Source of the DNA: Artemia franciscana
Lineage: Eukaryota > Arthropoda > Branchiopoda > Anostraca > Artemiidae
Length of the DNA: 64,000 nucleotides
Direction: 5' to 3'
Assembly (NCBI RefSeq): GCF_032884065.1
Contig: NW_027062665.1
Location: forward strand, 2,843,266 to 2,907,265
A model generated the notes under the pieces. That model searched no databases. It was not told the origin of the DNA and saw nothing but the letters and a program-made list of their open reading frames with translations. The position numbers were made by a program, and so were the translations under genes. Numbering within the stretch: the first letter of the stretch is position 1; each line of letters begins with the position of its first letter. This document shows, one piece after another, positions 32,891 through 42,230 of this stretch.

Positions 32891-33121
32891 ATTGTGGACA
32901 TAAAATTAGCACAGCCCAAGCAGGGGCACTACAATCAGTTTGTCTAACACAACCTCAAATTGAAAACAGATTTGCAGGAACTTTCAAAAAGAGTTTGAAA
33001 TTTCTCAAAAAAGATATCACAGCAAAACTGACATCATTATCAAAGGTTTTCTGGCTCTTTTTAAAAATTCTTCCAAGTCTTGGCAACATTCTAGTTTTGC
33101 TTATTTTTGCTATCTTGAATA

Positions 33122-33617
33122 AGGATTAGGTTAGGATAATGAAACTTTCAGGGATCTATAGACTAAAGTATGTCCTGGGAAGGTATTCTGAAGTATCTAC
33201 ATCTAGTCCTTCTCCCTCTACAGGCCAGTGACTTTTGAAGACCTTTAAGAATATTTGTGTGGTAAAAGTGAAGCCTTGTAAAATAGATCTTTTGGTTAAA
33301 TGAAGTATAAAGAAACTGTTTTCAGCTTTAAAACTTTGCTCAATCCTAATTTATGAGGTCTCATTTCTACAGATACATTTCTTAAATTTTAACATTGATA
33401 TGGCTTAAAATTCTACTCAAATAACAGGAATTGCATTGTCAGAACTAAAACCAGAGAAAAAAAACAGATAATTAAAGTAAAATGTTGTTTTGTGAAAATT
33501 TCAATAGCTATTAGATTTCTACTGAGGTGGGGTTAACATAGAAGCTTGACAATAACTTCCCAGAGTAGATTTTTGGCCCTGGATTCATTACTGAGAGTTT
33601 CATTTTCTTAACTTTAA
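33122..33617 (+). repeat. Foldback/TIR repeat copy (same family as 50298-51556)
   Basis: The left end has GGTTAGGATAATGAAACTTTC and AAGTATGTCCTGGGAAGGTA, and the right end has the inverted counterpart CCCTGGATTCATTACTGAGA and GAGTTTCATTTTCTTAAC. The interior (33240-33520) is the reverse complement of the interior of the cluster at 50600-50880, for example TGCTCAATCCTAATTTATGA and GAACTAAAACCAGAG. The element is non-coding and decayed. Confidence 0.7.
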
Positions 33618-34946
33618 GAGTGAGTGTTGTAATTATCAAGACATTAGTCTGATCTCTGTAGGTAGCAAACTACTCAGTAATATGACACTTTTTAGATTGA
33701 GAGATGCTGTAGACAAAGTTTTAAGAGAAGGACAATGTGGTTTTAGAAAAGGAAGAGGATGTGCCAACCAAGTTTTCACTCTTAGGTTAATAACTGGGAA
33801 GTCCCTTTGTTGTCAAACACCTTTGGTCCTCATTTTTGTTGATTATGAGCAAGCTTTTGATTCTGTTGATAGAAGAGCATTAGCAAAGGTCTTATCCTTA
33901 TATGATATACCAGGAAAATACATTAAAGTGATTGCTGTGGTTAAGGTAGGAAATGAGGTTAGCAACTGGTTTTGTATTAAATCAGGAGTTAAGCATGGTT
34001 GTGTTCCATCCCCCTTTATATGGATCATTTTGATGGACTTTGTCTTAAGGAGCACAGGAAAGGCAATTTGAGACCACAGAATCAAATGGAGAGGAAAAAA
34101 ATTCCAGGACTTAGATTATGCTGATGATTTAAGCATATTTGATGAAAGTATGAGCAAAATGAATGAATTCTTAGAGGTTTTGCAAGTTCAGGGTGCTAAA
34201 ATAGGCTTGAAAATTAATGTTAAGAAGACAAAGTCACTAAGGTTAGGAATAAGTGAAGATGAAAATGTGATGATGGGTAACAAATATTGATCAGATTGGC
34301 AGCTTTGCTTACCTTGGTAGTATTATTAGTAAAGATGGTGGGAGCAGTGAAAATGTTAAAAGTAGAATAGCTAAGGCTCAGGGTGTTTTTTCATAGTCAA
34401 AAAAAGTTTAGAAGAATAGGAAGATAAATCTGCAAACCAAGATTAGAATATTGCTATGACAGTTAGTTTAGACATTTTAGAAGCTACACTGATGACAGTG
34501 ATCAAATATGGCTCTGAAGCATGGGCATTCCAAAAAGCAGACAAAAATTTACTAGAGGTTTTCTAGAGAAATTGCCTACAGATTGTTCTGGGTGCCCAGC
34601 TGACTGACCATATTTCAAACAGTAGGTTGTACAAAAAATGTGGTTCAATCCTGCTTTCTAGGGCTGTAATGAAAGAAAGATTGACATGGCTATTCTATAT
34701 TCTGTTGATGAAGGAAGACAGATTGTCCTTTTTGGCCAACCATCTAAGGCTACACAGAAAGCAGGTCATCCTTGTCTTGTTTAGGAGGATGTCATAAATA
34801 AAGATTTAAGGAAATGGGAACTACCTAGGAGGGTAAAAAGAGGGAGGCCTTGAACAGACTAGGTTGGAGGAGGAGCATGTATAGTTGTGTTGGCCTCAGG
34901 CAGCTTGGTGCTACAGTTAGTTATTATTAGTAGCAGTAGTAGTATT
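33618..34946 (+). pseudogene. RTE-like LINE copy 2, 5'-truncated RT domain
   Basis: The same family as 14788-18066. It starts inside RT (GAGTGAGTGTTGTAATTATC matches about 16730) and reads GQCGFRKGRGCANQVFTLR, FVDYEQAFDSVDRRAL, SGVKHGCVPSPFIW, then frameshifts, with LDYADDLSIF at 34110-34140. It ends at 34946 with TAGCAGTAGTAGTATTA. Many C-to-T and G-to-A changes relative to copies 1, 3 and 4 suggest it is the oldest of the four. The endonuclease is absent. Confidence 0.8.
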
Positions 34947-35421
34947 ATGGAAGGGGGGTAATCAAGAATGTATTACATCAAATAGGCTAGGCTACTTAAT
35001 CAAAATACCAACCCTATATACTTCTGTTGTGTGGTGGTGCCAACTTTAAACTGATGGAGCATGGTTCTTGAACAGTATCTACCAATGTGGTTACTGTTAC
35101 CAAGTGGGCTTAAATTTCATCTCTCCAGCACTCTATAGTCCTGATGGTTTGTTGCTTGACCTAAACACAGCAACTGGATCTATTGCCATAGGTCCAGCAT
35201 TATATTTCTTGTAACTAATTCACTACAAAGTGTAAATTAAGGTGGGCTAATTAAATATTTAATCAGCATATAGCTATAATATAGTTTATTTCAGAAAACC
35301 TAAGCTAACTGTATCCAAATAAAGAATGGTAAACCAGTTTTTGCTGATTTAACTAAGCAAACTTCTTGAGCAAGTACTGGCTAAAATGGAAGCACCATGA
35401 CATCTTGTTACTAAACAGGAA
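34947..35421. other. Intron 1, unassigned spacer between two RTE-like copies
   Basis: AT-rich, no coding or repeat signal supported. It separates the plus-strand copy 2 from the minus-strand copy 3, whose 3' ends face each other. Confidence 0.5.
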
Positions 35422-36308
35422 TACTACTACTACTACTACTACTAATAACTCACTGCAGCACCAAGCTGCCTGAGGCCAACACAGCTACGCACGCTCCTCC
35501 TCCAACCTAATCTATTTAAAGCCTCCCTCTTTACACCCTCCCAGGAAGTTCCCATTTCCTTTAAATCCTTATTTATGACATCCTCCCAACCCAGACAAGG
35601 ACGACCTGCTTTCCGTGTAGCCCCAGACGGTTGGCCAAAAAGGACAATCTTCGGTAATCTGTCATCCTTCATCCGTAGAACGTGGCCTAGCCATCTCAAC
35701 CTTTCTTTCATTATAGCCCCAGAAAGCGGGATTGAACCACACTTTTTGTACAACCTACTGTTTGAAATACAGTCACTCAGCCGGGTACCCAGAACAATCC
35801 GTAGGCAATTTCTCTGGAAAACATCTAGTAAATTTTCATCTGCTTTTTGGAGTGTCCATGCTTCAGAGCCATATTTGACCACTGTCATCACTGTAGCTTC
35901 CAATATTCTAATCTTGGTTTGTAGGCTTATCTTTCTATTCTTCCAAACTTTTTTTAACTGTGAAAAAACACCCTGAGCTTTAGCTATTCTACTTTTAACA
36001 TCTTCACTGCTCCCACCATCTTTACTAATAATACTACCAAGGCAACTGAAGCTCCCAACCTGATCAATCTTTTCGTTACCTAAGGTCACCTGTTCATCTT
36101 CACTTATTCCTAACCTTAGTGACTTAGTCTTCTTAACATTAATTTTCAAGCCTATTTTAGCACCCTGAACTCGTAAAACCTCTAAAAATTCATTCATTTT
36201 GCTCACACTTTCATCTAATATGCTTGAATCATCAGCATAATCTAATTCCAGGAGCGTTCTTCCTCCCCATTTGATTCCATGGTCTCCAATTGCCTTTCCT
36301 GTGCTCCT
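35422..36308 (-). pseudogene. RTE-like LINE copy 3, 5'-truncated RT C-terminus
   Basis: The frame 36206-35442 (254 codons) is open. It reads MSKMNEFLEVLRVQGAKIGL, SFSCLGSIISKDGGSSEDVK, MTVVKYGSEAWTL, RLRWLGHVLRMKDDRLPKIV, GRPCLGWEDVINKDLKEMG and the end GLRQLGAAVSY. The catalytic motif C at 36215-36240 is damaged (an AEDS-type change and a frameshift). The tail is a TAG repeat (plus strand TACTACTAC) at 35422-35445. Because the C-terminal frame is intact, it is a young but severely truncated insertion. Confidence 0.85.
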
Positions 36309-36615
36309 GAGATAAATTATATAGGCTATGTCAATGAATGGATAAAAAATCTAAGCTGTATGCCTTGTGTGATGTAAGCTGTGTTATAGGAACATGTAAA
36401 TATTTACCTCATGTGGTGTATCAACTTTCTTCCTAGCTAAATTACATGAATAGGCTATGCATGAATCTACTGCCTAGATAGGCTTATTAATCATTGTTTT
36501 AAACTAGTCTTCAAAATATTTCAGGTTTATTTAAAGCTTTTCCCTGATGTTCACTTTTAATTCTCTCACATATTTACCTACAGGTGTATGATATCACCCA
36601 CTAATGTCCACTCAC
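36309..36615. other. Intron 1, first 307 bases after the exon 1 donor
   Basis: Non-coding, AT-rich. The donor is CTG/GTGAGT at 36616/36615. No repeat was recognised. Confidence 0.6.
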
Positions 36616-36764
36616 CAGAAAAAAGTCATAGTCCCATCATCAAAAACAACTTCATATTCCTTTTTCTCAGCATCCCAATCATGAGCTGTTTTCAGTGAAG
36701 TGGTATTCTTAACTTCAAAATTATTCTGAGGCACAGGCTTTAACATTCTTTTTTGAACTGCCAT
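36616..36764 (-). CDS. Ptdss2: Phosphatidylserine synthase (PTDSS2-like), coding exon 1
   Basis: The ATG at 36764-36762 has a good context (CAAAATGGC). The exon gives 49 codons: MAVQKRMLKPVPQNNFEVKN, a polar cytosolic stretch, then EYEVVFDDGTMTFF and the first two bases of a Trp codon, ending at the donor CTG/GTGAGT. Known PTDSS2 proteins have a disordered N-terminus ending in a YDDGTxTFFWRAHTLT motif. The join to exon 2 recreates FFWRAHTLT exactly, which identifies this exon although it lies 31 kb away. The I-like LINE ends 7-30 bases upstream of the ATG, so the original 5' UTR is separated from the start codon. A different upstream start cannot be excluded. Confidence 0.85.
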
Positions 36765-36909
36765 TTTGAACAAATTATTTTATCTTCTTCTTCTTCTTAT
36801 TCAGCAGACGGGCTTTTCAGTTGATACTATTTAGCCCTTTTCCTTTTGGCTCACTCTGTGAGATCGACAGAGCTATGGAGCTGGTTTGTCTTGTATGATT
36901 TGTATCTGC

Positions 36910-39900
36910 TCAGATTTCTTGAAGTATATCTTTTGATACCAGCAGTTGAATTATAAGAGAGTATATATTGATCTCTGTGCTCTGCGGGAGAGTATGGTCA
37001 GCAAGACTCTTGGCTGTTGGTGGAATTTTGTGGTGTTTGAAGCATTCTAACATTTTACGTCGCAGGGTATACTGTGCAGACGTCAGCATATTACATTCAA
37101 ATAGGCAGTGATCTATTGTTTCATTCTTAAGATTACATGACCTGCAAAGGGGGGACGAGGGAACTTCGCCACTTGAATTAGGAATCTGATATGAAAATGC
37201 CTGAAAATTTAGCCCATTTGAACCTGACCGAATCCTATGATAAATCTTGGAAAGGTGCTTACTTGGGAAAGGTGATGGGGTAGGATTCTTATTAATTATC
37301 AGTACCTCTGTAAATCTCCAGCGGTAAATATCTCTAATGGGGATTGGTCTCCCACTTGGCTGGTCAATATTTAAAGCATTTTTGGCTATTTCATCTGCCT
37401 TATGGTTACCTATTATACCTGAGTGGCTTGGAATATACTGTATATGAGTTAAAATACCATTTGTAGCAAAAATATCAATAATCCTAAGACAAAGAAATGT
37501 GTCAATATCCATCTTATTTTGAGAAGCTGACGAAAGAAGCTCTAGGCTTGACAAAGAATCAGAATATATTATAATATTTTTAATATTAACTTTCATATAT
37601 TCATTAACCATGAGGAAATCTAGTGCCATGATTATGGCGTTTAGCTCGGCAGACATTACAGATGAATTATCTTGTAATCTCTCTCCTAAAGCGATATTAT
37701 GGGTTGGGAAGAAAGCTCCGCTTGCCACTTTCTCATTCATTTTGGACCCATCTACAAAAATTTGGAAATAATTTTTATAAGCAACATTATTTAGTTCGGC
37801 AAATTTTTTCTGAATAAAAGAAATGGGGGTAAGTTCTTTGGTCCACTTTGAGAAGTCAGTCTTTATTATGGGGGTTGACCAACTCCAAGGGGGGGTTTGG
37901 GGGAATGTGGGTGCAATAGATTTTACTGGCACTGGGAACTTCTTCTGGATATTTGCATATTCATTTGCAACGCCTCTAAACATAGATGGATTTCTTAACC
38001 AGTTATGCAGGGTATGAGAATCATTGGCTTCAATTTTTGTAAGGTACTTAATTAGTAGAGATCTTCTTCTTTCATTTATTGGTGATAGTCCACTCTCAGT
38101 AAGCAGAAACTTAGTTTTTGTTGGTTTCCTAAGACCAAATATAAGACGAATTATATCATTTTGTGTCGTTTCGATTTTTTGCATGTGGGTCTTAGCACAA
38201 GCACCATACACTATGAGGCCATAATCAATATGGGGCCTTATATATGATTTATAAAATTGGATTAGTGTTTTCTCATTACAGCCCCAAGGTGTGGCTAGTA
38301 GCCTTTTAATTATTCTTGTTTTTCTATAGCACTTTTTTATTGTATTTGTGATGTGGAGGTGGAAATTTAGTTTTTGGTCAAGTATGAGCCCTAGGTAATT
38401 AATTTGATTGTCCTCTGGGATAAGTATTCCATTTAATGTTAGCCTAGCATCATAATGATTTCGCTTATGGTGGAATTGGATAATTTTTGACTTTGTGGGT
38501 GCAGTAGGTAAAATGGACTTTTGGGAGAACTTTTCAAATTGGAAAAGTGCATTTTGCAACTTTGAATGCGTAATCTCGAAGGTATTGCCAGTTGCCCATA
38601 ATACCAGATCGTCAGCGTACTGTAGATTGGTATGTGGGAGGTTCATGTCCCACAGAAAAAGTGAAAATAGGAGGCAGCTCAGGACTGCACCCTGTGGAAG
38701 GCCTTTGGTTATTGGAGTTTTGGGTGAAGAGGCTGAACCTACACAAACAATGAAACTTCGGTTTTCTATAAAGGATTTTATGAAGGATACAAGTTTGGGG
38801 GGTAGTCCAAGGTTTGTAAGTTTAACTAATAGAATCTGGTGGTCAACATTATCATAAGCTCCTTCAAAATCTAGGAATGCAGCAGTTAAGACATTATTTT
38901 TTGATAGGGATTCATTTATTGCATTTGTTAACACTATGAAAGCATCTGTTGATGAGTGGTGTTTCCTGAAGCCAGTTTGAGTATGAGGTATCAGATTATT
39001 CTTCTCAACAAACCAAAGCAGCCGATGGTAAATCATTTTCTCCATTAATTTTCCCAGCACTGGGGTAATCATTATGGGTCTATATGACTGAGGGTCATGT
39101 TTAGGTTTATTTTTCTTTAAAATTGGTATAAGAGATGAACATTTCCAGATATTAGGGAATGTGGATGTAGCCCATGCATGGTTATAGCAATTTAGGAGCT
39201 CCTGTTTGTACAAAGGGGAAAGATTCTTTATCCATATAGGGTGTATATTATCATAGCTACTTGTAGCATTGGCCTTGATATGCTGAATTGCATTATTCAA
39301 TTCATGTATCGAGAAGGGATGGTTTATATATTCTGAACCTGGTCGGGGCTGGTAAATAGGATTTGTCATGATTTGTGTGGTGATATTTTGGTTTTTTGAT
39401 GTTAGCTTCTTTGAGAAAAGGGAGGCAAATAATTTTGCCTTATCAGTGTCGTTATCATAGTGGGAATTCTCATGTATTAGTTCATACATAAGAGGGTTGG
39501 AGGATGTTTTTTTCCCACAGATTTTGCTTATAAGTCTATGTATTCTTGGCTCAGATGTTTCTCTGGAAAGATTATTTGCAAAATTATTCCAATAATTATA
39601 TTTGGCATTAGTTATTGTTCTCTTGAGGTTAGCCTCTGCTTGTAATTTACTTAAATATGTGTCAGGGGATGGTTTTCTTAGGTATGCTCTCCTAGTTGCA
39701 TTTTTTATTCTCCACATAATTTGGCAATCTTTTGTCCACCATGCTTTAGGGGTGTGTTTAGGGATGGTTTTCCTAGGTGAAGTTCTGGGGATAGCTTGAT
39801 TAGCTGCATTTGTTAATATTGATGTCATAGCTTCAGCACACGTGTCAGCAGTTACAACTGAGGTATGAGATTTCTGGGTTAAACTTAGGACTTCTTCATT

Positions 39901-40686
39901 AAGCTTATTTCTAAACAAGGTCCAATTTGCTTTGGTGTTGACATATTTAGGGATATGTGGGAGAATGTTGGCTGGTTCATTTAAAGAGGATACTATTGCA
40001 AAATGGTCAGTGCATAGATTTTCAATTTTCTTAATATAAATTTTATTTAGTATATTTATTGAAACAATTTGTAGGTCAATAGTTGAAAATTTACCACTTT
40101 TGGGGTTAAAATATGTATTTAGATTAGGAGGGGTAGCAATTGCTAAATCGGCATTATTTGAAATCAATCTTTCAATGAGCTTACCAGCTTTATTTGCTGG
40201 CTTATCCCCCCACAGAAGACTGTGGGCATTAAAATCCCCGCAGATGATTATGTTTTTTAGCATATTAGAATTAGTAATATAAGTGAAAAAATCCATGGCA
40301 TCTGTAGTCTGGCCATTGGGGTTATAAAGACTTAATATGTATGTTTTTGTATTATTTATCCAAACATTGATGCCAATAACATCAACATCATTTGAAAAAT
40401 CTGGGAAATTAATACCGCAAAATTTAATATTATTATTTAAAATTATAGCTACGCCACCTCCTTTTCTCTGAGAAGACCTATCCTTTCTCAGGATAGTATA
40501 TCCTGGAAACTTTGTTTGTTGGTTATTAGTCAAATGGGTTTCTTGAAGGCAAGCAATATCAATGGAATTTTTATTCATAAAAGATAAAAGTTCATTTAAC
40601 TTATTTTCTGAAAGTGATCTTACATTCCACTGAAGTATTGAAATATGCTGCTTTGTTGTTTTAATTTTCATTTTGCTGTGTATCAA
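36910..40686 (-). CDS. LINE ORF2: endonuclease, reverse transcriptase, RNase H
   Basis: 1258 codons. Residues about 15-235 form the APE-type endonuclease: ILQWNVRSL, CLQETHL (metal-binding Glu), GGGVAIIL, IICGDFNAHSLLWGD, LCTDHFAIVSSL. RT lies at about 490-760: YRPIMITPVLGKLMEK, TQTGFRKHHSSTDAF, AAFLDFEGAYDNVDHQIL (motif A), KGLPQGAVLSCLLFSLFL (motif B), LQYADDLVLWATG (motif C, both Asp present), APTKSKIIQF. RNase H lies at about 985-1115: IFVDGSKMNEKVASGAFF, SAELNAIIMALDFL, IIIYSDSLSSLELL, IPSHSGIIGNHKADEIA, so all catalytic acids are present. A CX2CX8HX4C motif (CRSCNLKNETIDHCLFEC) lies near 1190. The protein looks competent for target-primed reverse transcription. Confidence 0.9.
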   Translation of the reverse strand: MIHSKMKIKTTKQHISILQWNVRSLSENKLNELLSFMNKNSIDIACLQETHLTNNQQTKFPGYTILRKDRSSQRKGGGVAIILNNNIKFCGINFPDFSNDVDVIGINVWINNTKTYILSLYNPNGQTTDAMDFFTYITNSNMLKNIIICGDFNAHSLLWGDKPANKAGKLIERLISNNADLAIATPPNLNTYFNPKSGKFSTIDLQIVSINILNKIYIKKIENLCTDHFAIVSSLNEPANILPHIPKYVNTKANWTLFRNKLNEEVLSLTQKSHTSVVTADTCAEAMTSILTNAANQAIPRTSPRKTIPKHTPKAWWTKDCQIMWRIKNATRRAYLRKPSPDTYLSKLQAEANLKRTITNAKYNYWNNFANNLSRETSEPRIHRLISKICGKKTSSNPLMYELIHENSHYDNDTDKAKLFASLFSKKLTSKNQNITTQIMTNPIYQPRPGSEYINHPFSIHELNNAIQHIKANATSSYDNIHPIWIKNLSPLYKQELLNCYNHAWATSTFPNIWKCSSLIPILKKNKPKHDPQSYRPIMITPVLGKLMEKMIYHRLLWFVEKNNLIPHTQTGFRKHHSSTDAFIVLTNAINESLSKNNVLTAAFLDFEGAYDNVDHQILLVKLTNLGLPPKLVSFIKSFIENRSFIVCVGSASSPKTPITKGLPQGAVLSCLLFSLFLWDMNLPHTNLQYADDLVLWATGNTFEITHSKLQNALFQFEKFSQKSILPTAPTKSKIIQFHHKRNHYDARLTLNGILIPEDNQINYLGLILDQKLNFHLHITNTIKKCYRKTRIIKRLLATPWGCNEKTLIQFYKSYIRPHIDYGLIVYGACAKTHMQKIETTQNDIIRLIFGLRKPTKTKFLLTESGLSPINERRRSLLIKYLTKIEANDSHTLHNWLRNPSMFRGVANEYANIQKKFPVPVKSIAPTFPQTPPWSWSTPIIKTDFSKWTKELTPISFIQKKFAELNNVAYKNYFQIFVDGSKMNEKVASGAFFPTHNIALGERLQDNSSVMSAELNAIIMALDFLMVNEYMKVNIKNIIIYSDSLSSLELLSSASQNKMDIDTFLCLRIIDIFATNGILTHIQYIPSHSGIIGNHKADEIAKNALNIDQPSGRPIPIRDIYRWRFTEVLIINKNPTPSPFPSKHLSKIYHRIRSGSNGLNFQAFSYQIPNSSGEVPSSPLCRSCNLKNETIDHCLFECNMLTSAQYTLRRKMLECFKHHKIPPTAKSLADHTLPQSTEINIYSLIIQLLVSKDILQEI

Positions 40687-42157
40687 TCTTTAGCTTTGCT
40701 AGGAGCAGAGCAAGATCTTTTTTTGCTTGGATATGCATGTGATTGGGTAGGTACAACTTTGCCAATTCGCTTATTATTTTTGCTTTTTGTGGTTGTTTTA
40801 GGTTCATTGACTGTACTGCATTAGAATTTAGTATAAATAGGCACATGTTAGGTGTTAATTCATTTGGATATTCATCTGGCTTTTTGTTGATAATTTGATT
40901 AATACCCGTTAATACTTCTGATTCATTTCTACTCGGGAGAGGTGGCCATTCTGATATTCTATCATTACTTGTAGAGGCTGGAAGGTTTGTCCAGGGTGAA
41001 CCTCTCTTATAGGAATGTGAGCTTGGTTGCTTTGAGGAAGGAGTCTTATTGGGGGTGCTTGATGCTTTTGGTAGAATGGTTGGTCTGTGGGTGAGAGGGT
41101 TGGGTGGTTTCATAAAGTTTTTGGTCAGGTGTGATTGAGCTGCATTTGCTTCCATTGCTGCAAAAGGGTAAGGTATGTTTTTTTCTGTTGCTATTTGGAG
41201 TGTTAGTGCTCGTTTTTTATATACAGGGCATAAAGTTTTATTAGTAGAATCGTGGGGACCATTGCAGTTGATACATTTTGGCTGATTGTTTTTACAATTT
41301 ATCATTCCAGTGGGGTGGGAGTTTTTACAAGAATTGCATTCATGTAATGTTTCACTGCATGTGTTTTTTGTGTGTCCTAGTCTTAGACATTTTTGGCATT
41401 GGATAGGTTTTGGCTTGTAGGGCTTGTGGGGTTTCCTTTGTCCAAATAGGAATATCTGATCCAGGTTATTATTTTCTTCTCTTAGTGTGAATAAGAAAGA
41501 CTTGCTTAACTTTTGGCCATTGGCATCTGGTTTACCCAATTGGGTTACATCAGCTACTGGGATTGGGTTACCAGTTCTGTCAGAGAGTCCTTCTTTTAGA
41601 TCCTGAATAGGAATTTCTGGAGGGATGTTATACACTACTATTTTAGTTGGGTTTTGGTTTGGGGACCAGAGAACAGATTTTATTGGTATGTTAAGAAGAG
41701 ATTTTGAATTCTGTAATATGTCTGCTGATTTAGAATCTTGAAGGGCTATTAGCAGAGATCCATCACGGTTAATGTTTAATGAAAACATTGATTTTAACAT
41801 TTTAAAGATTGCAACCCTCAAAAGAGCTACCTTTTTTATCTCAAAGGGGGTATCTGGAGTGATTTTTAAGTAAATTCCAAGGTTTTGTGAGGGGAATGTT
41901 GGATTATGGGAAGGGGTATTATTTTTGATTGGTGAAATCTTTTTCCTTTTTTTTGAGTTTCTTGATAGGACCTCCTGAAATTCATTTTCAGTCTCATCCT
42001 GTATTGTGACATACGCCCCGACTTCCACCATTGTATTATTCAATGACCCCTCATGTGAGCTTTGAGAAAGTTGACTTGACCAGCCAAGGGGTTGAATGTT
42101 TTCAGTGGTACTTGGGGTAGGGTCAGGGGGGATTTTTTTAGGTGGTGTTCTATGCAT
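40661..42157 (-). CDS. LINE ORF1: gag-like RNA-binding protein
   Basis: 498 codons with a polar, Ser/Thr/Pro-rich N-terminus (about 1-110). A folded middle region (VALLRVAIFKMLKSMFSLNI; KIVVYNIPPEIPIQDLKEGL; RKPHKPYKPKPIQCQ) resembles the RRM-like region of I/Jockey ORF1 proteins. A run of Cys/His knuckles around 255-310 follows: CQKCLRLGHTKNTC, then CNSCKNSHPTGMINC, then CINCNGPHDSTNKTLC. The C-terminus (LAKLYLPNHMHIQAKKDLAL) is helical, and the stop overlaps the ORF2 start. ORF2 is probably reached by reinitiation or frameshifting at the overlap. The role is to bind element RNA and form the RNP. Confidence 0.8.
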   Translation of the reverse strand: MHRTPPKKIPPDPTPSTTENIQPLGWSSQLSQSSHEGSLNNTMVEVGAYVTIQDETENEFQEVLSRNSKKRKKISPIKNNTPSHNPTFPSQNLGIYLKITPDTPFEIKKVALLRVAIFKMLKSMFSLNINRDGSLLIALQDSKSADILQNSKSLLNIPIKSVLWSPNQNPTKIVVYNIPPEIPIQDLKEGLSDRTGNPIPVADVTQLGKPDANGQKLSKSFLFTLREENNNLDQIFLFGQRKPHKPYKPKPIQCQKCLRLGHTKNTCSETLHECNSCKNSHPTGMINCKNNQPKCINCNGPHDSTNKTLCPVYKKRALTLQIATEKNIPYPFAAMEANAAQSHLTKNFMKPPNPLTHRPTILPKASSTPNKTPSSKQPSSHSYKRGSPWTNLPASTSNDRISEWPPLPSRNESEVLTGINQIINKKPDEYPNELTPNMCLFILNSNAVQSMNLKQPQKAKIISELAKLYLPNHMHIQAKKDLALLLAKLKIDTQQNEN

Positions 42158-42230
42158 TGCCTATTGGAATAAGCTTTAATACAATCAAAAAAAAAGAAGG
42201 GAAAAATTGATAATATAAAACCAGACTGTC

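Larger units (their letters stand above)
1311..36764 (-). other. Ptdss2: PTDSS2-like gene span, 5' half, exons 1-3
   Basis: The minus-strand gene runs from the ATG at 36764 down through exon 1 (36616-36764), intron 1 (5408-36615, 31,208 bases), exon 2 (5309-5407), intron 2 (1462-5308, 3,847 bases) and exon 3 (1311-1461). The introns are GT-AG. The phases are compatible: exon 1 ends after 2 bases of a Trp codon, exon 2 supplies the third base and ends after 2 bases of an Arg codon, exon 3 supplies the third base and ends in phase 0. The product is a multi-pass ER membrane enzyme that exchanges the head group of phosphatidylethanolamine for serine. Only the N-terminal third is in the window. 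Confidence 0.85.
36773..42230 (-). mobile_element. I-like LINE with two intact ORFs
   Basis: About 5.4 kb, minus orientation. ORF1 (42157-40661) and ORF2 (40686-36910) overlap by 26 bases and neither contains a stop or frameshift. The 3' UTR (36909 to about 36785) ends in an AAGAAGAAGAAGAAGATAAA tail. ORF2 has endonuclease, RT, RNase H and a C-terminal Cys/His motif in this order, the layout of the I group. The 5' end is not certain; 42230 is a working limit. The element sits in the same orientation as the PTDSS2-like gene and directly before its start codon. Intact coding suggests a recent insertion. Confidence 0.8.

Noticed and set aside
36741..36764. Exon 1 beginning at an internal acceptor (ATGGCAG/TTC) rather than the ATG
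   Set aside because: No pyrimidine tract precedes it (only the LINE tail), and the ATG gives an N-terminus of reasonable length for PTDSS2; not excluded entirely.
38495..38857. Plus-strand ORFs of 60-120 codons inside 36910-42157
   Set aside because: They are antisense shadows of the LINE ORFs.
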